In this document: piece by piece, positions 24,271 through 38,063 of the stretch
How the letters are laid out: each line of letters begins with the position of its first letter
How positions within the stretch are numbered: position 1 is the stretch's first letter
DNA from: Echinococcus granulosus
Lineage: Eukaryota > Platyhelminthes > Cestoda > Cyclophyllidea > Taeniidae
DNA: 64,000 bases
Direction: 5' to 3'
Assembly: GCF_000524195.1 (NCBI RefSeq)
Contig: NW_020170504.1
Span: forward strand, 24,902-88,901
The notes under the pieces: generated by a model
Told to the model about the DNA's origin: nothing
The model's database searches: none
What the model saw: the letters and a program-made list of their open reading frames with translations, nothing else
Made by a program: the position numbers and the translations under genes

Positions 24271-26400
24271 AATTCATCCCTCCTAATATAACTCATATGA
24301 AAGGGAGTATCCCTCAGTAATTCATTACAGACGAACGTGGCAAATAGTGACCTTGAAGGAGATAACTTGTAATGTAGATAGCCATAGTCACCGTACTGTC
24401 TCACTAAGCGTTGGTGCGGTAGGAGACAGCAGTATATTTACTGCCAGATATAGAATAGACCAAGTTGGCTTAGAGATTGCTGGAAGGGGTCTGCTTCCCT
24501 TATACGGTATTCGATAGCTGCAAGTGGGTCTCAGAAGGTAGTTGGCGAGATCCGTGGGAAGAGCATTTGGCACAGACACTTGTCTAGCCAATTCCACCCA
24601 CTGATGTGCTAATCCATTGCTTGTAGGGATCGACGAGTTGCAAGTACCCATCTTCAATCCGGAACTGCCTTACAGGACCATTCAGAAATTAACGTATTTT
24701 AGTGCCAGTTCGGGTGGAAGACCAGTAATATTACAGTGCGCAGCATTCTGCAAGTAAATTACTAGAAGAGCATGTCATCACACGTGAAGTGGCGATAGTA
24801 TAAATGAAATGCGACGAAAGGAAAGTGGAGAAACGAATAAACACGGTGAAATAAGGATGGATTTGCAAATAAGGAGAAAAAAGTAGAGCCTACTGGAACT
24901 CACCATCATCCAGAAGCGCTAGCGGAGATTGAATTTGTTACGCAGATATCAGGGTTTAAACAATCTGCATTTCGAGAGAGGGGCTGGATTGACCTTACCG
25001 TGATGTCAACAAATTGGTTCCCGCTCTGCCGTCTAGTTTGGAAGTTGCGTTAATCACCATGCCTGCATGATTCCTCGTCGTCCACCGACAATGAAAGCCA
25101 TCACCGAACATGAGCACTCAGTGTTTTACACATAGTGACTAGCCGGAGCGACAATATCACCAACACCGTTGCATCATTTACTGCTAATATGCACATTATC
25201 AAACATTATTAAACATCAAACCATGCCCTAGATGGTCGTTGCCTAATGGATGTGTCACTTTTGTAGAAAAGGATGGTTCACAAGTGCCAGCAAAGCACTG
25301 TTTCAGTGACTGGAACAACGTCCTGTAGAATAATTGTATGAAACCCGTCTAATGCAATACTGTTTGAAGGTGTCAATTTCAACTGGGGCAGACAACCAAC
25401 TGCGAAAATGCGAATAGTTCGCTGGTTCCGTAAGCCAAGGCGTCAACAAAATTGAAGTCGATTTGATCGGAAGAAACAATGAAGACTAGCGCGGGTTAGC
25501 CCTCTTCGGGTTACGTGTACTGCGAGCCGCCCTGTTCTCTTACGTGTTGCTCCCAAAATATCTCTTAAGTTTGTCTACTGGGTAACCTTGCCGCTATACT
25601 GAAGAATACATGATAAAAATGGGGTGTGCGGTCTACACTACCTTAGCACGCGAAGACACCCCGGGATAAGGCATCCCCCCATGTATGGCTGATCCAATGG
25701 TTCGGTCCCCTAATGCAATCATATGTCCCTCAACAAGCACACTGCCTTTTTTTTCACCTACAAGTAACCACTCATGCAAGTGGAGCGTATGATGTAGGGA
25801 GCGGCTAATCCAACCAACGCCAGGGGCCTAGCCATTCGCAGGAAAAGCTCGCATAATACTGTAACCACGCTCTTTTAGGTGGAACGCAGACGACGCACGA
25901 ATGATCGCCTCGACCGATGTCCACTGCACTTGATTCTAGACGACCCTTTCCCATATGGTTATGCCAAACAGGAAATCTGAAATACTCCTGCGCTGTCCCA
26001 CCCCTTGCAAACTCAAGGCCAGTCCAAAAGACAGCGTGCACACCCCCGAAGCGGAGCCCACCTCCACCCCAGTCCATTTCATATCTCCTATTTTCGTTTG
26101 GGGACAAGCATCGCCGCCCAGTGCCTCACACAGATACCCGGTTTGGTTGCTGTAGTGGAGTCAAATCAACCAGGGCAGCAACCAACATGAGCAGGCAACC
26201 CACGACGGCAACCAACACGCGCGATTCCAATCCACTCCCGTTAACGAAAGCTCCCCGCGCTCGTACACTATTTTCCGCCCAAAGCAACTACTTTCTCGGC
26301 AACCATGATCCTCCACAACCAAACCAGATCTGTCAAATCCAATATCCCCTGCATAAAACTACCCACGCGTAATCACACTGCCTCCCTTAACCTTGTCTTA
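24271..26400. other. No assignable gene, some coding-like frames
   Basis: Minus-strand frames at 24388-24657 (89 codons) and 25805-26107 (100 codons), and a 151-codon plus frame at 25917-26372, overlap GC-richer DNA. The plus frame is low in complexity (Pro, Thr, Ser, Asn). None has a known motif or good splice boundaries on both sides. They may be remnants of the duplicated gene. Confidence 0.3.
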
Positions 26401-26408
26401 TTTTTCTT

Positions 26409-26684
26409 TCACAGACCCTGGATCACCCCACCGCCTACAATGGCACCCCGGCAAGACACCGTAAGATAAAACAGATGGGGGAAGAGAGGTATAGGCATGG
26501 GTGATGCCACGCCGATGTCGATGGTGGTAGGGATGAGTCCAATTAGCGCCTGTACTTCCGGAGTGATGGATAGATGCTCGTAGTGATGACAGAGGCGTAC
26601 CAATTGCTTCCACTCCTGCGGAAGGACACCTCCGCTGTAAAACTCCAAGAAGGCCGAGAGACTCTTGAACCACGTTAGTGACAT
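26409..26684 (-). CDS. Candidate exon F, copy 2, unrecognised
   Basis: A 91-codon frame reads SLSAFLEF, QEWKQLVRLCHHYEHLS and TPEVQALIGLIP, a pattern typical of stacked helices. It resembles the frame at 6871-7146, which takes the corresponding place in the left arm of the inverted duplication. A stop lies directly before the first ATG, so this is either a first coding exon or a damaged internal one. A good acceptor (GTATTTCAG ending at about 26700) opens a different frame. Candidate donors are GTGTCT or GTAGGC near the 3' end. No family name can be given. Confidence 0.35.
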   Translation of the reverse strand: MSLTWFKSLSAFLEFYSGGVLPQEWKQLVRLCHHYEHLSITPEVQALIGLIPTTIDIGVASPMPIPLFPHLFYLTVSCRGAIVGGGVIQGL

Positions 26685-26929
26685 TCAATCCCGTGTCTGA
26701 AATACATGAAACAACTCGCTTTGTCGAACCTGTGTAAAGAAAACATGAGAAAAGTAGACAAAATGGGCGAGTGGGATGTGTACTGTAGCCAAACATGAGT
26801 GCAATAAAAATTGATTCGGCGTAGATGGGTCGATTCATGGGCGAACAGATCGAGTACCAGTAATCGGATGGATACGCAATAAAAGTAAGGATTCCTAATG
26901 GAAGGAGAAATGAACAGCTTTAGGATGAA

Positions 26930-27430
26930 TGGAAATAGGTACGAAAAAGTAGGTAAATAAGAACAAAGCAAAGGATTGTACAAGTGGAGAGGGAGCAGGC
27001 TACGAGGAAGAGTAGGCGACTAGGCGAGCAACAGCGTCCTCAAGTTGAAAGTATTGAACATGGGATGGGTTAATCCTTGTGGGTAAGGGTCAGGACCACT
27101 GCAAAAAATGCGCCTTATTAAGAGCCGACTTAATCAGATGCGCCAGAATCATCCCTTCTGTCTTCTTCATCTCCGACTGAGGGAAAAAGGAAGGTAAAAT
27201 AAAATTGGCCACGCAATCATATAGTGAAGCGGCTAGCATTGTCGAGTAAGTGATGAGTGAAATTAGAAGTCTTTGCACACATTACCAAAGGGAGTAGGAA
27301 CCTGGGCGCATTCCGGAAGCATGACTTCACTGAATATAGTAAATGTACATTCACGCACATAATCAACAGTTCCAGTCAAGATGCGGTTCGGAAATGGAGT
27401 AGGGTATGGAAACTCCCAAGCAGAAATCAA
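26930..27430 (-). repeat. Module D/G, copy 2, with candidate exon G
   Basis: Homologous to 6375-6770 (inverted) and 22190-22760. On the minus strand the acceptor CTTTTTCCCTCAG opens 27176-27090, which reads MKKTEGMILAHLIKSALNKA and closes at TGA after QWS. The helical, partly amphipathic peptide matches the 6.6-kb copy residue by residue in several places. It lies between candidate exons E (28.3 kb) and F (26.6 kb) on the same strand, the same order as in the left arm. Confidence 0.5.
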
Positions 27431-28189
27431 AGCACTTAAGTAGAGGTTAGATTATCTAGCAGAGTATACTACGTGCCTACACTGAGCTACGCTATTGCGA
27501 CGAAAAGTTCGTTATTTCTTAACTAGAGCCAGAACCGGTCCCTGCCTAGTTCTCGAGAAGCGACTGACACCTACTACAAGGACACCCTGAGTTGGTCATG
27601 AAGAAGTGCAATGCGGACATTTCAATACTTAAAACCAATATTCGCCCATAAAATTTAGAAATAATATGACAACCTTCGGAAGATCAAATGGAACTCTGCT
27701 TAGCAAATCCTGTACCGGTGGTGTGGAACGGTAAAAACTGTCAAACAGTATAGATAATCTGGAAATCATTTGATAAAATTACCGCACAACTAAGCTCACT
27801 TCTGCTGTTTTTCAGCAAAATACTCATTAGAAACTCATTTCACAAATTGGTTACAGTTACAAATACTATGGTTAACATATCCTTTATAAGTGGTATTTGA
27901 TACCCCTGGATGATAGCTTCAGTGCAGTCTCGATATTCCTATCTGCATTAACGGAGAGAATGTTTACCTTAACCCTAACCCGCGTGACGTGACACTACAT
28001 CAGAATCAGCAGCAGACAGCTCCCATAAAAGATACAGCCAAGCCAAGATCGACAATATAGAGCTACCGGAGTGCTCAGTGACCACAAAATACTAGCATCT
28101 AAGTGCTTTGAAAAACATACTAAAACGCCTGGTTTCCTAGTTTTAAAAGGAAAACGTTAAAAATCCGAGGATGAGTATGATTGGTTCAC

Positions 28190-28377
28190 TCCAGTGGTGA
28201 GAGCATTTCCAGTAGATCATCACACCGGGGCAAATGCGGGAGCGTTTCGATGGTTTTAGGAAGAGGGTCATAGCGAAGGCGCAACAAGACATCCTTTGGC
28301 ACACGAATGTAGTTTTGCAACTCATCTGGTAGCTTCTTGAAGTCGTCAATCGCCATAAGGTTATCAAGATCTGACAC
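28190..28377 (-). CDS. Candidate exon E, copy 2, unrecognised protein
   Basis: The 62-codon frame reads MAIDDFKKLPDELQNYI, then VPKDVLLRLRYDPLPK and ends DDLLEMLSPL before a possible donor GTGAAC. Charged and helical, with a conserved Pro-rich break, it looks genuinely coding. The plus-strand copy at 5208-5381 keeps the same pattern. Start is unclear: an in-frame ATG lies at codon 8, and the acceptor seen in the 5-kb copy is not preserved. I cannot name the family. Exons G and F on the same strand are likely downstream parts. Confidence 0.45.
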
Positions 28378-29124
28378 GCCGCACCATCCAATTATTCACG
28401 TTTGCTCCTAACCCTCACTTTCAGGATGCTGAAAGCGGCAATGTGAATTAGATGGTGGTAGACAAGTGGGCTAAAACAGCTATTCAATTATGCATGTTGA
28501 CAGGAAAAGGCAAGGTTGGGGAATACTAGAACAGACTGAATTGCCAAAGTAGGCCAAATTACTAGGTTTAAAAATTTATTGGGCTTCTTATTATGGCTTT
28601 GAGGACGCTATCTAATACGTATTCTGGGTGTTTATTAAAAGACGGAAGAATACAGTTTATTACCAACAAATTTGCAGTATTTGCTTTGGGCTAATACGTC
28701 ATCTAAAATTACATGAAACGCAAAGAGTTTGCTTTATTTTTATACAAACAATGACGCCAAGCTTACTGACTTGTAATATTTTGGGTTTAGAACATTAAAT
28801 TTAAACTAGTTTTGCCTTTATGTCACTTAAATGGCACAAATAACAGTAGGTGATTCTAAGTTGTTCACAGCACTTATCGCTGTTCACTTCTAATATAGAT
28901 TTTATTAATCATATCTAAATTTTTATGACAAAGCATGTCAATTTAATGTACGTGTGTCTTGGTTACACCACCTATTTTTATTTTATTATGCCTGTAACAT
29001 CAAAGTTTGTGCTTTGCCAGGGAAAGTGCTTGTTTTACCATTACTAGGTGCAAGTTTCTTCTTCTGGTTACCCGCTAGCTCATGCGCTCATTTAGTGCAT
29101 TCCTGGAATGGATGGGGTCGTAAA

Positions 29125-29880
<756 letters not shown>

Positions 29881-31455
29881 CTTCTCACGTAGCTTAGAAA
29901 TGATGAGCTTACACTGCAGATGTGATTTGTTGCGAGTGCCTTTTATAAATTTGTTTCAAAAGCGTTTTTCTACCCAGGTGTGGCATAGGCTTACGATTTG
30001 CCTCTCTTAAGTTCTGCTTAATTATTTCATGTTCTGCAGGACGGCCGTACGATCTTGTTTAACGTCTATGTGCTAACTTTCATCACCTTATTGATACGTT
30101 CTTCATATTTTTGATTCTGCTAACTCATTAAAACGCCTGTTTGTCATATTACCTGTTGGTCTGTAAAAAGCCTACATTGATTACTCCTCTGCATTCTTAT
30201 TAACGACAAAGAGCGTCTCAGCACTCCTGAAAAGTTTGGTGATAGTGGTGTTCTGTTCCTATCCATGATCTGCAAAATTGTCTTGATCTTACGCCAAGCA
30301 TTTTTGTAAGGATTGCAAGACTTGGTTGGGATTTTGCGTTTAGCCCAACATTGTTACGTAAAATCGTCTCTGCTTCTCGTGAACAAAGTAAGGGATTTTC
30401 CCAATCGGGAGTCGTTACCCTTAAATGCCTACATGTGCGTTAACTGATGAATGTCATCAAAAACTAGACCTCGTTTGAATTTGGGTCTGGCTGCTTTCAA
30501 TGAACTTGGTCAGGTGAATATTTGTTATAGATTCGATTAAGATATAGGTTAGTCCTCGGTGTTGCTCACTTTTGGGTCTAGGCTCAAGCCTCACCACGGA
30601 CAGTTGACTGGGTTGCTCTTTACTGAGTGTTTGCTGGTAACAATAAAATGTGGCGATAATATTTCCACATAGTTTCAGAGATACTCAACAACTTGTGTTA
30701 AAAGACCCAAATTTTCTAGGAAGCTGTGTACAATAGCACAACTAAGTGGATCTTGTTTCTTCAGATAAATTTTGGTTGATCCCTCTGGGCTGTGCGATGG
30801 ACACCATGATCAGCGTCACCAGTTTTTCGATGCGCTAATTCTTGTCCCGAACATCGTTAACTTCGAAATCGGTACCTTTGAATTTGAAATGCCTGATCCT
30901 GCAGTTCGTCGTTATTCCTTAGGTTCCTGTTTAGGAGGGTGGTCTCCCTTACGACAGTTCTGTACCATAGGTGGCTTTGTGTTTGGCCATATTTAAGATC
31001 TGTAATCATATTTTTTTAGCCCTTTCTCTTCAAATCTACTAAATGTATCAACACCCTTCACTTCAAAGGTAAAGTAATGTCACCTTACACCATCGAGATC
31101 CCAATCAGTGTAATTGAGAGATCAGACTGGAAAACGAAGAGCATGCAAGAGCGAACACTACTGGAGCGTTGAGTTTTGTGTTGGGTCCATCCTCGCATGC
31201 ATATAGCGTTTTGATCAGCTGTGGCCTCACCGGGCGTCTTGTAAAAGCACACTAAATCACTTAGTAGTGCGTCGAAGTAAATGATTTCAAAACCCATTTA
31301 CTTAGTCTCCTGATGATCTGATTTTCAAGGGGTAAACTCATTTGCAGACAGTGGATAGCCGTTTTGGCGCCGATGAATCGTGCTGTCACCGACTCCACAA
31401 TTGTGACGGGTGGGTAACTCGCAGCGTTACGTCCAAAAAACGATAGGACATGGCT
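29881..31455. other. No gene seen
   Basis: Only short frames with no motif. The sequence is AT-rich up to about 31.1 kb and then becomes GC-richer toward the LTR element. Confidence 0.45.
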
Positions 31456-31459
31456 TGGG

Positions 31460-32456
31460 GGATGGGGGCTAACATCGGTCTTTCCTAAAGACATCGGAGG
31501 GTTTGGGGCTGCTTGCATGGCCCAGAGGTCAGCCCACCCGACGATTAGTGGAGCGCCTAACCAACACCTTTACCAAAGTCGGGATTCAAATAACCAACGC
31601 AGTACTTAGCGCCTCTCTTCTCTTGAGCGTCGTCCACGACGCTCCCGCTTCAGCCAACACACCCGCGAGTCATCCGCACCAGACATCGAATTTTCATACG
31701 ACTGAGACGATAATTGACCGAAACGTAACTGGTCCCCCTTGGCTAGTCTGCTGGACCTGTAGTTTCATTCTGTGTGGAAAATGTACTCGGGTACGAGGAA
31801 AGGTGCTGGCTATCACGCATATCCAGCGCTAGTCGTGGGAACTGCGGTTCAAAGGTGGAGTCATGTAACAAAGGTTGGGGTTTAATATTGTCCCGTGGAG
31901 GTAATGTTTCGGCTCTATTCCTCCTTGTCTCTTTGTTTTCACTTCAGAGCTATTCAGCTATATCCATCTCGGCTCTATCGAGCCAGTAGGGAAGTGGAGG
32001 AGGTTCCACGTGCTCACATTATTGATAACTTCATAGAAATACAGTGCACAGCTTCGTAACGAGCATTTTAGATGGTACACGGCTGGTGTAGCATCCGTTG
32101 TCAGTAACTTTCCTACTGAACACGGGACTGGGGTGGTTGCCATAGTACATATCATCTTCAGCCCTACTGTTGTGAGTCGTCACAAATTCATCCATCCGTG
32201 GTTTACCACCCAGCAAGAGACACCAGGATAGATATCCTTCAAGACCGGGTTCGCTTACCGCTGCCGCCAATGTAGCTCCCCGAAACTTTCCTGAAGACTA
32301 AGTCGGACACAACGCTGGAGCAAAATATGTATTGTCAGCTTGTGAAAAGGCTTGGAGCCAATGGCATGGCCCAGAGGTGGGCCACTCAGTCAAGGTACAG
32401 TGGAGGTGATCCAAAGTGGCCCCTTCGCCAAAATTGAGAGCTAAATAACCAATGCA
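31460..32456 (-). mobile_element. Miniature LTR retrotransposon, copy A
   Basis: Read on the minus strand, a 186-bp LTR (32456-32271) ends in GCTACA and is followed by TTGGCGGCAGCGG, a good match to a tRNA primer-binding site. About 670 bp of internal DNA end in the purine tract AAGAGAAGAGAGG just before a second, degraded LTR (about 31601-31460). The internal part has no intact gag or pol frame, though short stretches match copy B in frame. A size near 1 kb with LTRs and no genes is what defines TRIM elements. I saw no target-site duplication. The 3' LTR has lost about 50 bp at its outer end. Confidence 0.75.
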
Positions 32457-35400
32457 TTGCACGTGCAAGTTGTCTCTTAAAGTTAATTTCGCTAATGTTA
32501 TGCAAATCTTGGAAATACGCATCGTTTTTTGGTATATCAGAGAAAAAAATAAGGCATTTTAATTCATTGTTGAAATCCTGATTCCCAGCTAATGGTACCT
32601 AATGGTTGTAATAATGATCAGAGTCAAGTGTTGACAAATATTTCGAAAAATTACCAATTATTTTGGGCACTCAAGTAGAAGCTTGAGCAGACTCAATGCC
32701 GAACAAACGCATTTGCCATAAATTGTAGGAAAAATCTTGACACCACTCTCGTTTTTTGTCTGACCACTCCAGAATTGTTCCATCGCAATGAAACAGTAGG
32801 GAGCTAATTGTTAGTCTGCTAAATCATGTGCATTCGTTGTTTTTAATTTGCGGAAGCAACCTTTTTATTAATTAACTACATTTATCCTCTTAGTTAATTT
32901 GATGTTTTGAACTGCATGCAGCACCCAGCTTTTTACTAGATCAAACTTAAATGTAATTTGCTACTTATAAAATAGTAAGTAGTAGTACCCCTTTTGTTCC
33001 TCAAGAAAGCGCGTTAACTTTTGTGATATAACCACCAAAGATAGACCTGAAATAAATCCACATAGTACAGTAAAAACCGCATGCGTTGCCAATACTGGAA
33101 ATATTCCATTTACAGTTGGAGAGAATGACTTTTCCTCACCATTATACCTTTAAACAGACGTATCACAGGCTACAGAATTCGAAATCCACTTTTCCTATTG
33201 ATTACTGAGAGAATTTCCCCATGTAAGTAGAAGGTAGTTGTTTTACTTTAAGAATGACCTCCGTGTTCCCCAAAAACTAGGAAAATTTGGGGCGTTTGTC
33301 AGGCGACCCAAAAAAGAAATTTGCGATATTGGCCTAATTGTCCACAGTGGGCATAAAACGTAGCACAACCGAAGCCCTGAGTTAAATATAACAGCAACTA
33401 ATTTATTTTGTTGAGTAGAAAATTTGTATCATACTGTAGCTTTTTGAGGCTACTAATAATATCTTAGGTTAAGCCTCTGAGATTCTCAAAGTATAACAGG
33501 GCATCATGAATAAGGGAAGGGGTTCAAATAGCAGTTTTTGTTTTCGCCTTTTTAATAAAGTGATCGCGCCATAATGCTCTCTATCTACCTTTCAGCAGCG
33601 CACTATTTGTGAGATAGTGTAAAATTCTTATACAGGCCATGGTTCAATAAGTGGTCTGCTAAGTAGGTTTTAAGTAGACTCTGTCTGGAGAAGTCATTGG
33701 TGTTTTGGCAATACCTATGGGATCTAGGCACATCCATGTGAAGTAACTTTTAAACTGTATCACTTACTAAACACATCTTTTCAAATAACCAAATTTGCCA
33801 CCTAGAGGAACCGCTATTCTATTCTGTAGGTTCTACTGATGTGCCAACACTAGCAGTGAGCATGTTCAACTTGTCCTTGATGAAACGTGCAACTGGTACT
33901 TCTACAGTCGCACAAGGCGTGCCGAATCATTTAGGCAGGTTTGAAATCTGCACAACCTATTGACACACCAACTTGGTGACTGTATGTGTTGTGAGGCTGT
34001 TAAGTCTATCGGCAAAACCAATGCTTGTCTCAAGTAGCTCCACCATCCTTAACGCCACGATTTGCATAAAGGACTGAACATTCAAGGTAGCGCAAACATG
34101 ATTCCCTCACTGCTGAACACTTGATAAGTCCAACATGAAGCAGAATTCTCGTTTTCCCATTCAGATGCATCTTGGACATACGTCCGGCCACCTTAACGTG
34201 GAAACATTGGTCAACGTATGAGGGGTTAATCGCACTGTATTGTGTCAGTGAGAAACCAAGCTTTTCACGCAGTTGTACAGCACAATTATTTGTTTTATAA
34301 GCTAAGTTAAGGAGGCTTTCATCACCACTGAATCAAGAGTTTTCGGAGAATTCTTTAGTCAACTTTAACATCACCTCCTAATGTGGGTATGGTGCTCTAA
34401 TTTACGAACATTTCAGTAGTAATAGTCCCTTTATTTTACTACAATCTGCTCATTAAAACAAAATCCATGGATTTTTCTCTTATAATCACTTGAGCACCTA
34501 TTTTTGCCAAATAGTCTAAGCTGCCAAATCAAACGGTATCTTACCATACCAAAACATAACAATGGTAATCACAAACAGGAACAGATGCGCAGCAAGTCTG
34601 GGTTGTGGTTGATAACAGAGGTGCTACCTCAAAAAACGGGGTAGGAGATTTATTTGCCGTTCTTCATGAGATTTTAGAGAATTATCTGACATTGGCATTT
34701 AAGTTTATTTGATGAACTTACCATGGAAACGTCCAAAGCTATTTACAAAATATCAGAAGGTACGGTTGTTTGAAGCGTTGATGATTAAAGTGTCTACTTA
34801 CTAAGACCTGGCAAAATTTGTAGGGCATCGAATTAATGAAAGTGATTGCGATGACACGGCTATGACAAGCCCTTACATCCACCGCCACTAGAACAGTTGT
34901 AAATTTCACAATTTTAACCATTGTAAAAAGCTGCAAAAAGCAAATCACACCCTTGCGTTCATACTTTGGTGTAAGCATTTCGTCACTTGGAACATGCAAT
35001 TTTCACTCAATATCTAGGATCCGGAGTTAATCAAAAATTTGAGCAGTTAAAAATGCCTTTATTTAAAGGTCCTGTTAAGGTTTTACACACCACTCATAAG
35101 CTCACGAGGCAGTAACAAAGTGAATATACAACCCATTAAGCGAGCCGTCCTGAATGAATGGTGTAAGACTTCAGTCATTCTTAAAATTGTCTATTACAAT
35201 TATTATTCCTCTGACTGAGGTCAAACATTTTAATTTGGGCTTAGAGACACACGAAAGCATGATAGTGTCCGTTTTAATGGAAGCGTGAAATATGCCCCAT
35301 TCCGGAGTGGATGTGAACTTTCTTAGTGACATTGTTTTGATAAGATTTCGTTAAATGGAGGAAGCAATAGGCAAACAATGACCCACTCTGTGCAAAACTC

Positions 35401-36560
35401 AGGCCATAAAACCATGAAACAAATAACTTTTATCAGAGGGAGAAGGTACCATTTAAATCTCACATCCGGCCTCAAAGTGCATAAAATATTTGGAAAAGGA
35501 GTGCTCCTAATACCAAGTAAGTATGTAACCGTTGATCGGAAATGGTTAAAAAGCTATTTAAATTAAAAGTGTGAACAAAAAGTTCAAAAGTCTCGATTAA
35601 ATGGTTTGTTTTAATAAAACAATAAAAGTGTTGCCTATTAGTTGGAGGCATTTAAGAAGTGCTACCTCAATTTCACCAATAAATTGGGTTTTACCGGGGG
35701 GAGGTACTTTCAAAAGCAAAATTTCTGCTTATTTGTGCATATGATGTTAATAAGGCTTCGAAGAGAACGCGCCAATGCTTTGGGGAGGCATTGAGCGCAG
35801 GTGACCACGATGGTGACAATAACAACACACCTGTTTCATCAGGGTGACAAGTCGTTCCATACCTTGTTGCCAAGTTACCATAGTTGGGTAGCAGCAGCAT
35901 CAACTAAGAAAGACCTTTTACACCCATGCGCACACACCCGCCTTGAAGTTTTCAGTCACCACAGGAGGGCGGAAAATCCGCTGAGGCCTACCAACACCAC
36001 ATAGGTCGATGTTTATTCTGATATCCAGAACTCAGAGCGGTTAGATTTTTTTTTTTGATATTCAAAGAATATATAGTAAAAAGTTTTAAAAATGTATATT
36101 TTTTCTTGAAAATGCTATATTTTGAGCACTGAGAAATGGGGGAGAGAAGAGGCAGAACGATTAAACTGTAGATTACGAAACCAGATTGGTTAGGAGAGTA
36201 GTGTTAACTTCTGAGTGTGACAACCCATTTAAATGAAATCTTTTTAATGCTAAAACCAGGGTCAGACAACTTCTTTGTAAGGTAGTCTTATCCGAGTTCG
36301 TACCACAAATTGACCGGAATGATGGCAGGTCAACAAATTCACGACGATGGAAACCTTGGAGGCGACAAAGGTGTTGTGATGGTATACTACTGCAACAAAG
36401 GTTGTTCACTCGCCAAATCTCCTCTTTAGCACTAACAAAGGCTCCTATGGGTGAAAAAAGCCAAGATGTATGACACGCATGCACGCACGCACTCAAGCAC
36501 GTACGTATGTACATAGAAGCCTTAAAAAGGGGGCGGTAACGCCTTTTTCGGGAGACGTCG
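32457..36560. other. No gene seen
   Basis: Four kilobases of AT-rich DNA with frames mostly under 115 codons and no motif on either strand. A region near 34.1-34.2 kb shows faint similarity to 42.0-42.1 kb (the phrase CCACCTTAACGTGGAA against CCACCTTAATGTGAAT), possibly a further old repeat. Confidence 0.5.
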
Positions 36561-36563
36561 CAA

Positions 36564-36854
36564 ATGTTTTTTACCTTCTACCTTCGGCTGTGCCCCCTAT
36601 TCTTCATACTCCTTTGCTTTGCCACCTATGCGATACTCCCTCCATCGGCGCCAGAGTCGTCTTCATTGAAAGCCGTGAGCGTTGTGCCGAAACCTTACCT
36701 ATTGTCGTGCATTTATAGAGTGCGTCAGTGCCTCCCAGCCTGTCTCAATGGAGAACGTCTGTGGCGGCCCTCGATGCCGTGGAAGAAGTGTCACTGCGAC
36801 TGCCCACCCGGCTTCTATGGATTCGTTTGTCAGTTTTGTACATCTCTCAATTAA
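36564..36854 (+). CDS. Small secreted EGF-like protein, putative
   Basis: The 96-residue frame begins MFFTFYLRLCPLFFILLCF, a strong signal peptide or anchor, then has a short linker. From about residue 50 a cysteine cluster follows: C-x6-C-x3-C, then CHCDCPPGFYGFVC. The C-x-C-x-PPGFxG-x-x-C ending is the hallmark of an EGF-like module, which folds through three disulfides in secreted or cell-surface proteins. Only one module is present, and the frame stops ten residues later, so either it is a very short secreted protein or further exons follow a donor near the end (TTTTGTACAT). The ATG context is acceptable. The partner is unknown. Confidence 0.5.
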   Translation: MFFTFYLRLCPLFFILLCFATYAILPPSAPESSSLKAVSVVPKPYLLSCIYRVRQCLPACLNGERLWRPSMPWKKCHCDCPPGFYGFVCQFCTSLN

Positions 36855-36939
36855 AGTTGCTTTTTATCTGCTTCAGTCTTCCTTGTCTATCGAGAAGCTC
36901 ACAGACAGTTATACATTCTCTGAGTTGCTGATTCTATAA

Positions 36940-38060
36940 GTTGGATGAAATGTAGCTCACTCATTTAGTTCGAAAATTAACTAGTTTTGCAAGTTTTGAA
37001 AATGTATTTAAACAGCCTGGTCTCTGAAGAACTGTAGGGTCCTCTGAGAAGCGCGAATTTTTATTCCAGTTGGCTTAATGTTTTGATCAACAAGATCCAG
37101 TAATTCTTGAGTAATCTGTTTTAAGCAACAAAACAGGAACGTAGCTTCTCACTACTATACACTCTGATTTATCTCCCCTATTTGAGGAACTCTCGTGCTC
37201 GTCCTAAGGCGAAGCGACTCCTTTCGGCGACGGAGTTTCAAATTGCCGTTCGTAAATGACACCGCGTCTGAGAGGGTTTAGGCGGAAAAGCCGACATTAA
37301 ATGAAGGGTATGTCATTGAAAACCGTTTGTCACCTATAAAGAGAATAGTAACTCACTGATGAAATCACGCCACCCACACATAGCATCCTGGCACAGACAC
37401 GCAATGACACTTGCAGCTACTTTCACCGATGAGCCTACTACAAGCTATCATCGTTCATTAAATACTGATTTGTAACTTCTAAACTAATAAGTTAGAATTG
37501 GTAATTAGAGTGAAACTAGTAGAACTGGAAACGGTAGCTAGTACCCGAGTCTCAAATCGAACAAAATTAGTCGAATGCCATATCCACCAAACAATCAGTC
37601 AAAGCCGGCGAGATATGCGCCGGCACTATCAATGAAATTATACCAATTTGTCAAATCCAAAAGAAGCTATGAATCTCACATAGAAAAATTTGTCGAAAGA
37701 GTTCGTACCACCCATCTGCAGGGTTGTATGACATTTGACAGCCATTGGTTAAACGAGAGTATTCTCTTATTCTAATCAATCTTCCAATGGGTTTCTTAGT
37801 TAAGTACCATCGACTGAAGTAATTTCCGATTACTAATGAATTTCTCTACTTCTGATTATGTCCTCACTTTCCAGTAAAACTAGCCTGTAATTAAAAGCTC
37901 ATTTTTAGGGAAATCGCGCCTAGCATTATTGAGAAATTTCTGTGCTTGCCGTATCAATTACCCCGTGACGCACCAAACGCCTTTAAACTCAATGAACTGG
38001 AGGTCCACTGGAAATACAATTATTTCAAAGTATTGCAGTAACTGTAAAGGACCAAACCAT
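36940..38060. other. No gene seen
   Basis: AT-rich spacer with frames below 70 codons. I see no RNA gene or repeat. Confidence 0.45.
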
Positions 38061-38063
38061 GGT

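Noticed and set aside
25917..26372. A 151-codon plus frame.
   Set aside because: Rich in Pro, Thr, Ser and Asn with several overlapping frames in GC-richer DNA; no domain or splice evidence.
27965..27985. A short AACCCTAACCC, like a telomere repeat.
   Set aside because: Fewer than two units; expected by chance in a window of this size.
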